Positions 33,901-44,600 of a stretch of DNA of 64,000 nucleotides are shown here, in pieces. Made by a program: the position numbers and the translations under genes. Origin of the DNA: Eunapius fragilis (Eukaryota; Porifera; Demospongiae; Spongillida; Spongillidae); the NCBI GenBank assembly GCA_963681505.1, contig OY811980.1:815117-879116 (forward strand), written 5' to 3'. Under the pieces are notes generated by a model that had not been told where the DNA came from, did no database searches, and saw only the letters and a list, made by a program, of their open reading frames with translations. Positions within the stretch are counted from its first letter, which is position 1. Each line of letters starts with the position of its first letter.

Positions 33901-36900
33901 GTGTCAATGGTGACAGTGGTGTTGGAGTGATGATGGTGTAAATGGTGATGACAGTGGTAGGGTGGTTGTGATAGTTCAGCACAACATGTGGATGTTGGGA
34001 TAGAACAAAAAACAAAACAAGGAAGACAGAAATAAATATGAGCCCAGTTCTGGACAGGTGACGTGCAAACTTACAGGAACAAGCATAGCAATAACACCTG
34101 CTGGGAGGTCGAAATAAGGTATCGGAGGTGGCATGTCGGGAGGGGGGACAGGTGGGCAATCAGGGGGTAGTCCGTGGGGAGGTAACCAGTGTGGGTCACA
34201 AAATGGAGGGGGGGGACCCAGGTGCGGGGGAGGGGGAGGACCCAGGTGCGGAGGAGGGGGAGGACCCAGGTGCGGAGGAGGGGGAAGGTCCCAAGTGTTG
34301 GGGGGTGGGCGATGGTTGTAGTCAAAAATGTCACGCCCATCATGTCTCCCTCGGAATGGGTCAGGATGCGACTGATGCTGGTAATCAAATATCTGCTTTT
34401 TGCCGGGCTCAAGGCGAGGATCACTGTGGGGCAAATCCATATTTTCGTCAGGGTGGTCCTCAAATGGCTGCATTGAATCAGCTTGCTGTCTGCCGTCATA
34501 GGATCGTCCCATCTCCTCCGGTCCCCAGTCCTCCTCGTAATGTCGCATGCCCTCGTCTCTGTACGGGCCCCCCCTCCTCCCATCGTCATCGTAGGGTCCA
34601 CCGTCCCCATACGGCTCGCACTCATCGTAGCGCCCCATCCCCTCTGGGGGTCTCCCGTCTCCGCCGTAAGGCCCCATCTCCTCTGAAGGCCAGTCCTCAT
34701 ACTCTGGCTGTCTCCCCTCGCTGCCATACGACCGCATGCTGTCTGGTGGAGGTCTACCATCTCCATACGACCTCATGCCCTCCGGTCCCCTGCTCTCACC
34801 GTAAGGTCTCAATCCCTCCGGTAGTGATGGTCTCCCCTCTCCATAGGGTCTCAGCCCTTCTCCGAACCCTCTCATCGATTCCACTCCCCTTCCATCTCCG
34901 AACGACTTCACCCCCTCGGGGGGCGGTCTGCCTTCTTTGTCCCCCTGAGTGTCCCGCTCCCTGTGGGCGTCACCCTGCCGAGGCTTCATCATTATTGGAT
35001 CGTCGGGCGCAAACAGCGGCCTGGGCTGCAAAGACGGCTGCCACGACGACGACCCAAGAGGCTGTTGCGACGAAGCTTGCTGCTGTTGCTGTGACGACGG
35101 TAAGGGCTGCGGGGGAGCCATGTTAGAGGACCAAGGGGGTGGAGGGACATTGAATGATTCAAAATAGTGGGTTGATTCACCCGGCGGCTTGCTCGGAGGC
35201 AAAACACGGTCATACACACCCTGCTGTGGTTGTTGTTGCCAAGGAACGGGCGCCGGGGGCTGCTGCTGTTGCTGCTGCTGCTGCTGTTGCCAAGGAGGGA
35301 GGGGTGGCTGAACGGAGGGCGTGGCCACAAGGTTCTGCTGGGGTGGGAGGGGTTGCATCGACAGGGGAGGGGGGGCAGACTGCAGCAGCGGTTGGGACGG
35401 TAACTGGTGTCCCTGAGATTGAGGGGGACCCATAGGGGGAAGGGGTGGGAGGGGCATTGGAGGCGGCAGCGACTGGCTGAACACACCAGACTGAGGAAGA
35501 ATTGGGGGTGGCAATAATTGGGGTGGCATAAGTGCCTGCTGCTGTTGCCATGGTGGTAACACCGGAGCATTTCCCCCAAGTCCTAGGGAAAAGGCAAAGA
35601 CAGCCTTGTATTAACCTGGGACTCAATACAACATGTTCAATGACACCATACCTTGGTCTGAGCCCCCTGCTGCTCCAGGTTGGCTTGTATTGGACTGCTG
35701 GAAAGAAGCAAATTTTTAATGAACAACCCAAGTCAACTGATGAAACCTTACATGTGCCTTTGGGTCTTCAGTAAGGACAGTTCGAATTTGCTGCGTGTGC
35801 AACAAACAAATGTATTACCACAATTAGAAGACTAGGGAGGAGGATAAACACTGCCAACCTGCAGAGACAGCTCTGAAAAGTACTTCTGTGCTTCCCAGAT
35901 CTTCAGAACCTGTGTTGCCAACAAAGCAGACAATCGTAACAATAGCTTTGTCTGCTTCTATTTTTTAACTTCTTAAAAATTTTTTTTTAAATTATAAACT
36001 TTTTAAAAATTTCCCTCTGCAGTTCCTTTACCAATCAGAGTGGGGGGGGGGGGGGGGGTAGGATCATACCTTCATCAGGCTCTCAGGTTTGTCAGAGTCG
36101 TTGACATAGACATTATAGAAGATCTGCACGATGACATCCTCTATTGCCTACAGCATGAGGGAAAACGCAGAGAGAGAGAGAGGTACACTGCTGTAAAAAG
36201 AGCAGGTGGGCAGTTTTTTAAAAGACACAAAAAAATAGCTAGGTAGAGTTGAGTTAATCACAATTGAACCAGAGGAGATACGAGTCACGCTAGACTAGAG
36301 TAACCTGCCAATCATCCATCACATACAAATATACACAAAACACAGTGCGGAGAGCAGAGGAGAGTAGACACTACCGTTACAAGGTTATGAGACTCCCGCA
36401 TCACAGATCTACTGTCCACTAATCATCACATCAACGTCGCAACATCACATCCTGTTCCCTTTATCACTTAACCTCTCCCACGTTGCCTCCATCACATACG
36501 TTAGGCACCAATCCCTCATCACATACGTTAGGCACCAATCCCTCATCACATACCAATCCCTCATCACATACGTTAGGCACCAATCCCTCATCACATACGT
36601 TAGGCACCAATCCCTCATCACATACCAATCCCTCATCACATACGTTAGGCACCAATCTCTCATCACATACGTTAGGCACCAATCCCTCATCACATACGGT
36701 AGGCCACCAATCCCTCATCACATACGTTAGGCACCAATCCCTCATCACATACGTTAGGCACCAATCCCTCATCACATACGTTAGGCACCAATCCCTCATC
36801 ACATACGTTAGGCACCAATCCCTCACCACATACGTTAGGCACCAATCCCTCATCACATACGTTAGGCACCAATCCCTCATCACATACGTTAGGCACCAAT

Positions 36901-39185
36901 CCCTCACCACATACGTTAGGCACCAATCCCTCATCACATACGTTAGGCACCAATCCCTCATCACATACGTTAGGCACCAATCCCTCACCACATACGTTAG
37001 GCACCAATCCCTCATCACATACGTTAGGCACCAATCCCTCATCACATACGTTAGGCACCAATCCCTCATCACATACGTTAGGCACCAATCCCTCATCACA
37101 TACGTTAGGCACCAATCCCTCATCACATACGTTAGGCACCAATCCCTCATCACATACGTTAGGCACCAATCCCTCAGAATCATCATTCTACTACACACCG
37201 TCACTACCCATTGATGAGCACCATCACCACCCACTGACGAGCACCATCACCTCCCATTGATGAGCACCATCACCACCCTTGATGAGCACCATCACCTCCC
37301 ATTGATGAGCACCATCACCACCCATTGATGAGCACCATCACCACCCATTGATGAGCACCATCACCACCATTGATGAGCACCATCACCACCCATTGATGAG
37401 CACCATCACCATCCATTGATGAGTACCATCACCTCCCATTGATGAGTACCATCACCTCCATTGATGAGCACCATCACCTCCCATTGATGAGCACCATCAC
37501 CACCCATTGATGAGCACCATCACCACCACCTATGACCACCACCCTACCATCACCAGCACAGATAAATGATTACATAAACACAAAACTTATCTTCAGTGGC
37601 ACAAAACCCTAACCTGCTTCAGTTCTTGGGCCCCCTTCCGAAGACTATGTATAAGTCAGAACAGCGAACGCAATAAATTAAAGACTATTCCATACAATTA
37701 TTAACAGTTAGCAAAATCCAAATATGGTAATACAGAATAATTATCTAAAACATATATGTTCCATTGGTTGGGCATTCATTCAGACTATCCATTAGATGGG
37801 AGGGGGGGTGGGGGGGGGGGAGGGAGAGAAAAAAGCCTTTTAAAGTTTTGTGTTTATGGCAGTTACGGCATTTACTGTTTGCAAAGCCAACTGGCACATG
37901 TATTTTAATGACAACTATAGAAGGTTGATGTGCCCCTGTCCTTACCAATGGTGGGTAACGTCATTGATGAGGTAGATCATATGCAACTTGTGTGTGAACC
38001 CCACACCACTATAAGTCAGCGTCCTATTGACAATGAGAGAGAGGGGAAAGAGAAAGAGAGGAGAGAGGGGGAAGAGGGAGAGAGAGAGGAGGGGGGGGGG
38101 GGGGGGGAGAGAGAGAAGAGGAAGCATCACCTAGCTCTTGGATGGTTTTTATATTTATATATTTCATGTGCTCCATTCTGCTTACTTCCTGGCTATGAAA
38201 GATGCAACTTTGTTGCACTCATCACGTGTCCTGGAATGGTTGAATATCCAGGCCTTTCCTGCCTAGGAAGGTAAAAAAAAAACATGGATTGGATGGTTGG
38301 AAAAAAAAAACGGAGAAGAAGGTTATGAGGAATGGATGGGTGTGTGATAATAACACATATTCATCTATAACAGACAGACATATTCATTTATACAGATCCT
38401 TGCTTACAGATATTGCTTCTTTGGTGCAAGAATCCATGACTGGTGACACCACACTCGTGAACTCCACCTCCAATGGGTCAGTAACCCCAAACTGCTGCAA
38501 CGATGACTGCTCTTGGACCCTCGTCTGCTCCAGCCGAGCAAAGAGGCCCGTTGATGGTGGTGGTGGTGGTGGTGCTTGAGTCCATGGAGGAGGGGGTGCA
38601 CTGGTGGCTTAACATCGAGGAGGGGGCAGGCAGGACGTTAATTATTTAGTTTCAGGCAGCTGTCACAGCTCACGTGGTGCGGCCAAGAGTGGTTGGTGCT
38701 GTTGGTAGGAAGATGGTTGGGAGTACTGGCTTCCGTTGGCCTGGGAGGTCTGCGTTTGGGGCTGCGACATTAAAGGTGGGATAATGGATGTTGACGACTG
38801 GCCGTGAAGGGCTATGGCGTGCGAGGGGGGAAGGAGGAGAGAAAAGGGGATGAGTCTCCCCATGCACCTCACCGCGCGCTAATACGAAGCTGCTTTACCC
38901 GCTTGCTCGGTTGCCACTTTCCATTTGTAATAAACGTTCAGTTCACCTCCAAATAAAAAGAAAAACTTGGGGTTATCGCGTTGCTTCTCCATGGTCATCT
39001 GTTCAAACTCGGGGCCATTTCTGGCCACAAAATTAGCCAGCTTGTCAATAATGGTTCGTAACTCTGGATCTACTGGGAAGCAGCATCATACCCTGAAATC
39101 ACATAAGCTTTGCAATGAGTTACATACCATCTGGAGGCCGGGGAGAATGTAACATTCCACCCTCTCCATATCCTGGCGTCGCCAT
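30966..39185 (-). CDS. CHERP: CHERP homologue, U2 snRNP-associated SURP/CID/G-patch protein
   Basis: Twenty exons (minus): 39128-39185, 38899-39072, 38674-38811, 38408-38607, 38186-38262, 37946-38023, 37614-37644, 36070-36147, 35859-35909, 35752-35790, 35652-35697, 34075-35582, 33163-33296, 32966-33088, 32834-32872, 32653-32766, 32063-32183, 31925-32018, 31741-31832, 30966-31061; total 1096 aa. Order of domains as in human CHERP: SURP (about 20-78, FVARNGPEFEQMTMEKQ), CID (about 185-300, LHMIYLINDVTHH), a Gln/Pro-rich middle (poly-Q near 35260-35290) with repeated RSYGDGRPP-like motifs, IPYFDLPAGVIAML, PSERLMKAVEEFY, an RS domain (exons 14-16), a G-patch (GHQLLKKMGWEGTGLGTKQQ) and a terminal DPFETYRKTKSYTF. 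The family is nuclear and acts with U2 snRNP/SF3 factors in alternative splicing. The 5' ATG lies 83 bp from that of NUF2. Confidence 0.94.
33305..33970. repeat. 36-bp minisatellite, CHERP intron 12
   Basis: About 18 copies of GTGGTGATGGTGTCAATGGT plus GATGACAGTGGTAGGG, starting next to the exon acceptor at 33296. Variants containing GTGTTGGA recur at regular intervals, indicating a higher-order repeat. Confidence 0.95.
36485..37545. repeat. 27-bp and 23-bp minisatellites, CHERP intron 7
   Basis: 36485-37175 holds about 26 copies of AATCCCTCATCACATACGTT plus AGGCACC. 37200-37545 holds about 15 copies of ATTGATGAGCACCATCACCA plus CCC. The long frames across the first array are repeat artefacts. 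Confidence 0.95.
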
Positions 39186-39268
39186 TTTCGTTAATTTCAC
39201 GAGGACTTTATGCACGTGAGGCAAAAAATAAAACGCGGGTTTTTCTCTATTTGAAAAAAGTCACGGCA
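39186..39268. promoter_or_regulatory. 83-bp bidirectional promoter interval CHERP / NUF2
   Basis: The complete sequence between the two divergent ATGs is 83 bp. It contains an E-box CACGTG at 39213-39218 and no obvious TATA box in either direction. Both 5' UTRs must be very short or overlap one another. Confidence 0.6.
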
Positions 39269-40669
39269 ATGGCATCCAGGCGTCCACTCGCGGCGAAGAA
39301 TACCGATATTCCTAGCAAGGACCAAAAGCAGGCGAAGAAAGAGAGCTATCCGTTTCGTATTATGTCTCGTGAAGACCTGGTAGATAATTTGAAACAAGTG
39401 CTGATTCAGTGTCCCGATTTCTCCACGCACAGCGTGTCCGAAGACGATCTGAAAAATCCAACGTCTCAGAAGGTACAAGTGCTATATCTGGCCTGTTTGA
39501 ACGCTTTGTTCGGAGTACTGCCTGACGATTTTAGGCAAGCCGCCTTTCAGGAGCACCCAGTCGAATATCCAGAAATGTACGAGGAGTCATTTGGCAATTT
39601 ACGATTCTATTATGCAACCAAGAAGCTGATGGATACGTGTCTGGTTAAAGATTTTGGCTTCAGCGACATATTCAATCCGACTCCAAAACGGACTGCATGT
39701 AATTTCAGTGCCATCATTAACTTCATGAAGTACCACTTCAGCAGCTACTTCACTGCTGGCAGTGTGGCCGAATACGAGGCGCGGAAGCAAGACCTTGAGC
39801 AGAGGTACCAAGAGTCTGCCACACGTTACGATACGTTACAACCGCGTTACACTGAACTGCACAGCAAGAGGAAGGAAGAACAAGACATAGATAAGGAGCT
39901 CAGGGGTAAGATATACCTCCAAGAGCAGGGGCTTGAGGTAGACAGGGCTAACCAGGAAGCACTGCAGAAGAGGTACCAAGCTATTGCCAGTACCAAGGCC
40001 ACCAAGGACAAACGCCACGCCGAGCACAAGAAGGAGTTAGAGAAGTGGACTACGCGGGTGGAAGACTTGAACCGGCAAATCGTACCCTCTCCAGAGAAGT
40101 TGAACTTGGAGCTCGCTGCAGCCAAGGAAGAGACAGAGGAGATGAAGGCCAATGTGAGGAGCTGCGAAGAGCAGCTACGTACAGCAGAGTTCCTGACCAC
40201 CACAATACGCCAGGTCCCTCCCCTGATCAGGAGCCTGGACGACGACCTTGGCGCTGTACTGGCTAAAGCCAAGCACAAGGATGAACTTCAGAAGCGACTT
40301 GAGGACGTGCAGGAAAGCATCAGCTCACAGAAGCAGCTGCTCAAAGAAGCTGCTGCCAAATACAGTAACTTAGTGCACCATTTGAAGCTGGTTGAGGATG
40401 AGTTGTCCCAGCTTGACTATGAACCCAGACCTAAGCAGGGTGATGAGCACCAGCTGCATAGAGACATGATCCTTCTGCAGCAGGAGATTCAGCAGAAGCC
40501 ATCGGTGTCAAAAATCCAGGCGGAAATTGAGGAGAAAAGGGAACAGCTGAAGGTTAGACAGGCTTCCTGTGTTGCCCAGAGGCAGAACATAGACAGAATG
40601 CACGCTAGTCTTCAGGGTGCATACCTGAAGCTAAAAGCCACTGCTGACCAAGAGTGGTTGACTGAATAG
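39269..40669 (+). CDS. NUF2: NUF2 kinetochore protein (NDC80 complex)
   Basis: Single-exon gene of 466 aa, notable because all neighbours are multi-exonic. In the NDC80 complex NUF2 pairs with NDC80/HEC1 to bind microtubules at the outer kinetochore. The N-terminal third is a calponin-homology-like domain: SYPFRIMSREDLVDNLKQVL, the VLYLACLNALFGV helix, and the hallmark PKRTACNFSAIINFMKYH at about residues 138-155. The rest is long coiled coil, with the conserved IVPSPEKLNLEL block after the first coil. Start chosen at the ATG of MASRRPLAAKN; the frame is open a few codons upstream but without ATG. Length matches the family (about 460 aa). The lack of introns could mean retroposition or intron loss. 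Confidence 0.92.
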   Translation: MASRRPLAAKNTDIPSKDQKQAKKESYPFRIMSREDLVDNLKQVLIQCPDFSTHSVSEDDLKNPTSQKVQVLYLACLNALFGVLPDDFRQAAFQEHPVEYPEMYEESFGNLRFYYATKKLMDTCLVKDFGFSDIFNPTPKRTACNFSAIINFMKYHFSSYFTAGSVAEYEARKQDLEQRYQESATRYDTLQPRYTELHSKRKEEQDIDKELRGKIYLQEQGLEVDRANQEALQKRYQAIASTKATKDKRHAEHKKELEKWTTRVEDLNRQIVPSPEKLNLELAAAKEETEEMKANVRSCEEQLRTAEFLTTTIRQVPPLIRSLDDDLGAVLAKAKHKDELQKRLEDVQESISSQKQLLKEAAAKYSNLVHHLKLVEDELSQLDYEPRPKQGDEHQLHRDMILLQQEIQQKPSVSKIQAEIEEKREQLKVRQASCVAQRQNIDRMHASLQGAYLKLKATADQEWLTE

Positions 40670-41666
40670 GTATGCGTACGTGAATGGTATATGTAGTGTG
40701 TGTTGTCTGCAGTGCTTGTAGTGTGTGCCGTTTCATGTTAATCAATCCGTGTTCACAGACCTTTTAAATATCATTTTCAACTAAGCTAACATGGATACCT
40801 CTACTGTAATGTCGTATGAATGTTCTTCTGCCCTAATATCTTATAAACAATGCATCCTGCTTCTGCATGCATATATACTAGTTGACAAAATTCAAATAAT
40901 AGTTTGCTCAAAAGGGGTCAGGCAGCAACCTGGTGACAGGAGTGCACCCATCCATCCTGTGTCGGGCTGTTGGCCTTTAAGTTCTTGTGTCAACATGTGG
41001 TTGCACAAACCGAATGAAGCAATTGAAGCAGCTTTGGAACCCCATGTGGAACCCCATGTTCTGCTAGCTTATACATATATACCACCCCCCTCATAAAAAT
41101 GGATACTTCCAATGAGAACTCTAGCCTTGAGTTCTCATTGAAAATAGCCATTTTCTACACTTGGGGGGGGGGGGGGGGGGGAGGTAATGCCAGCGAACAT
41201 GTGAATCAACTTCAATTGTACATTATGGTTGGTTTTGCAAGTTGGTACAAGTCACGTAAAACTTAAGAAACGTGATGGAACACAGAACAAAGATACAGAA
41301 AGTTGGGTGAATCAAATGCCGTAGAAACCTATTACAGCGACATGGTACTGACTGGAGTCCAAACTATTTAATTTAAACAATGAACCATTTAAAATCTTCA
41401 CATCAACATCGCAAAAAAAGAAATCCTACTCATGATATTTTGAGGCCACATTGCCACAATACTTTACTACCACTACACATACATACTTCCAGTTACTAGG
41501 ACAGTATAACACACTCCCTTTTATACATTATTACTATTTATTACGACATTGCCACATTCAGTTCTAGTTACGAGATTGCATCACCGCATGGAACTAGTTC
41601 CGTGCGGTGATGCAATAATTGAGCCTGGCTAAAAGCGGCCTGGGGACTAAGCAGTAAGAGCGCGAG
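40670..41666. other. NUF2-GCDH intergenic region with palindromes
   Basis: No exon recognised. A hairpin CAATGAGAACTC-TAGCCTT-GAGTTCTCATTG lies at about 41112-41142, a G homopolymer at 41163-41182 and a 40-bp near-perfect palindrome at 41576-41615, shortly before the GCDH start. Confidence 0.6.
41576..41615. promoter_or_regulatory. 40-bp near-perfect palindrome upstream of GCDH
   Basis: TTGCATCACCGCATGGAACT is followed directly by AGTTCCGTGCGGTGATGCAA. The arms pair over 20 bp with one mismatched pair and no spacer (centre ACTAGT). It ends 51 bp before the GCDH ATG, so it lies in the promoter or 5' UTR. Confidence 0.8.
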
Positions 41667-44600
41667 ATGGCTGTCCGTCGCTTAGCTAACCGTGTCTTTC
41701 TCGCTGGAAGCAGATGTATCCACACCACGAAAAATGTAACAGCGTAAATCCGCTGGTGGTCGTTTTCTTTCACTCAAGGCATTATAGATCTTAGTACGAC
41801 AGCGGGAGGGTCAGTAGAGTTTGATTGGAAGGATGCCTTGAACCTCGAGTCCTGCCTTACGGAGGACGAGATTATGATGAGGTATGTGTTTTGAAGACAA
41901 GTTGAAACAGTGAGGGGAGGGGTGTGAAAGAACAAGGAGCATGTTATGCTGTCCTAATAACTGGAAGTATGTATTTGCGACTTTAAAGAACTAGTTCAAA
42001 CGATTTTTCTCATTGCAAGAGACCAAGTGAGGCATTACTGTGACCAGAAGCTAATGCCGAGGATTCTGGCGGCTAACAGAGAAGAACGTACGTAACAAAA
42101 TAATGGCGAGCGGGAGTTCGGTGTAGGCGGGGCGGAGGTGCGGTCAATTAATGCAGACCCTTTCTTCTTTACACACAGGTTTTGACAAGGAGATAATTAG
42201 AGAAATGGGAAGCCTTGGTATTTTGGGAGCCACTATTCAAGGTTGGCGTTTGGTCTTCGTTCCCGTGTTATGTCTTATTAGGGAGAAGGGAGTGAACCAT
42301 TTCCTGCTATGCATTATACCTCGCACCCCAGGGGGGTGTACACCGGAGAGTTTATAAAAATGGGAGGGTTACATTGGGAGGTGCCAGGAAGTCAGGGGGG
42401 TATGGTGCTAGTACAGTTACTCTACCCTCTTGTCTCCTTTCCACTGATGTTTAGGATATGGCTGTACTGGAGCCTCCTCTGTGGCCTATGGACTTATTGC
42501 CCGGGAAGTGGAGAGGTAGGGGGTGGGTGTGTGGGTGCCTCAGCTGAGGTAGGGTGTGTGTGAGTGTGTGGGATGTCTTAGCTGAGATAGGGTGTGTGTA
42601 TGCACGTGCCTTTAGGTCATGCTACACTCCATTAGGGTAAGTGTGTGGTGTACACGTGACTTTAGGTCATGCTACACTCCATTAGGGTATGTGTGTGGTG
42701 TACACGTGCCTTTAGGTCATGCTGCACTCCATTAGGGTATGTGTGTGGTGTACACGTGACTTTAGGTCATGCTGCACTCCATTAGGGTATGTGTGTGGTG
42801 TACACGTGACTTTAGGTCATGCTGCACTCCATTAGGGTATGTATGTGGTGTACACGTGACTTTAGGTCATGCTACACTCCATTAGGGTACGTGTGTGGTG
42901 TACACGTGACTTTAGGTCATGCTGCACTCCATTAGGGTACGTGTGTGGTGTACACGTGACTTTAGGTCATGCTGCACTCCATTAGGGTATGTGTGTGGTG
43001 TACACATGCCTTTAGGTCATGCTGCACTCCATTAGGGTATGTGTGTGGTGTACACGTGACTTTAGGTCATGCTACACTCCATTAGGGTATGTGTGTGGTG
43101 TACACGTGACTTTAGGTCATGCTGCACTCCATTAGGGTATGTGTGTGGTGTACATGTGACTTTAGGTCATGCTGCACTCCATTAGGGTATGTGTGTGGTG
43201 TACACATGACTTTAGGTCATGCTACACTCCATTAGGGTATGTGTGTGGTGTACATGTGCCTTTAGGTCATGCTACACTCCATTAGGGTATGTGTGTGGTG
43301 TACACGTGCCTTTAGGTCATGCTGCGTTCCATTCTCATTGTCCCTCTCAGGGTTGACAGTAGCTATCGCTCGGCCATGAGTGTGCAGTCCTCCCTCGTAA
43401 TGCATCCCATAGACGCCTATGGCACGGAGCAACAGAAGAACAACTACCTACCCAGACTAGGTGCGTGATAGCAACGATGGGATGGTGGAAGGTGGGGAGG
43501 GGGAGGTGTGGGGTGATACATGCTTGATGTTACTTCTCTCCACCACACTACCACACTCCACCTGCTCCATCCACATACTCACTCCTCACCCCCTCACCCC
43601 CACCTACCCCACTCCACCAAGCCAAGGGGGAGCTGATAGGTTGTTTTGGTCTGACTGAGCCCAATCATGGCTCAGATCCTGGAGGAATGGAAACAAGGGC
43701 TGTTTACAATTCAAGTACCCGCACTTACACCTTGAATGGCACCAAATCTTGGTATGAAGTACTTGTGTTTATGCAGTCTGGAGTGCATGTGGAATGGAAT
43801 TAGTACAAGTTATGACAGTGTTGTGTGCATAGGCGGCCCCAGCGCTTACCGAAGGGAGGGGCCAACCCCACGAAGGGCTCCAAAGGGGGAGGGGCATTAT
43901 CGATTTTGCAATCTTAGTCAGATGAGTGTTAGAAGTTATTTTACTGTAGAAACACATAGCTAAATGTAGTAATCATATTGCAATGCTACAGTAAAAACTA
44001 CTTATAAGGTTTGGGGGGGGGGCCATGGTGTTTGCTTTTTATCAGCATGTGCTTTGTGTATTTGTATGCTTCTGTGTGTCATGTGCATGTGTGTGCAGTA
44101 CATGTGACCGTCATTCTCTCTTGCTACAGGATCACCAACTCTCCCGTAGCCGATGTCTTCATCATCTGGGCCAAGTGTGATGACAAGAAGATAAGAGGGT
44201 TCATCCTTGAGAAGGTGCGTGGTGGTGTTGGTGCGATGGAGGTCGTACTACTGTGAGGTATATTTAGGGAATGGAGGGACTGTCTGCTCCAAGGATAGAG
44301 GGGAAGTTTTCTCTGAGGGCTTCCACTACGGGACAGATTGTGATGGAGGATGTGAAAGTGCCGGCTGAAAATCTGTTACCCAATGTTCATGGATTGAAGG
44401 TAGCATGTGTGTGTTGTGTGTGTGCATATGTGTGTGTCTGTGTGTGTGCGTATGTGTGTGTTGTGTGTGTATGTGTGTGTTGTGTGTGTATTGTGTGTGT
44501 CTGTGTGTGTGTGTGTGTGTGTGTGTTGTATGTGTGTATGTGCGTATGTGTGTGTTGTGTGTGTGTGTTGTGTGTGTTGTGTGTGTGCATATGTGTGTGT

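Noticed and set aside
33976-34074. Extension of the CHERP large exon past its donor to the end of the open frame
   Set aside because: CTTGTTCCT|GTAAGT at 34074/34075 is a good donor and the next exon continues the conserved CHERP sequence in phase.
36464-37234. Open frames of 243-256 aa (RDWCLTYVM repeats)
   Set aside because: 27-bp minisatellite inside CHERP intron 7; frames open on both strands.
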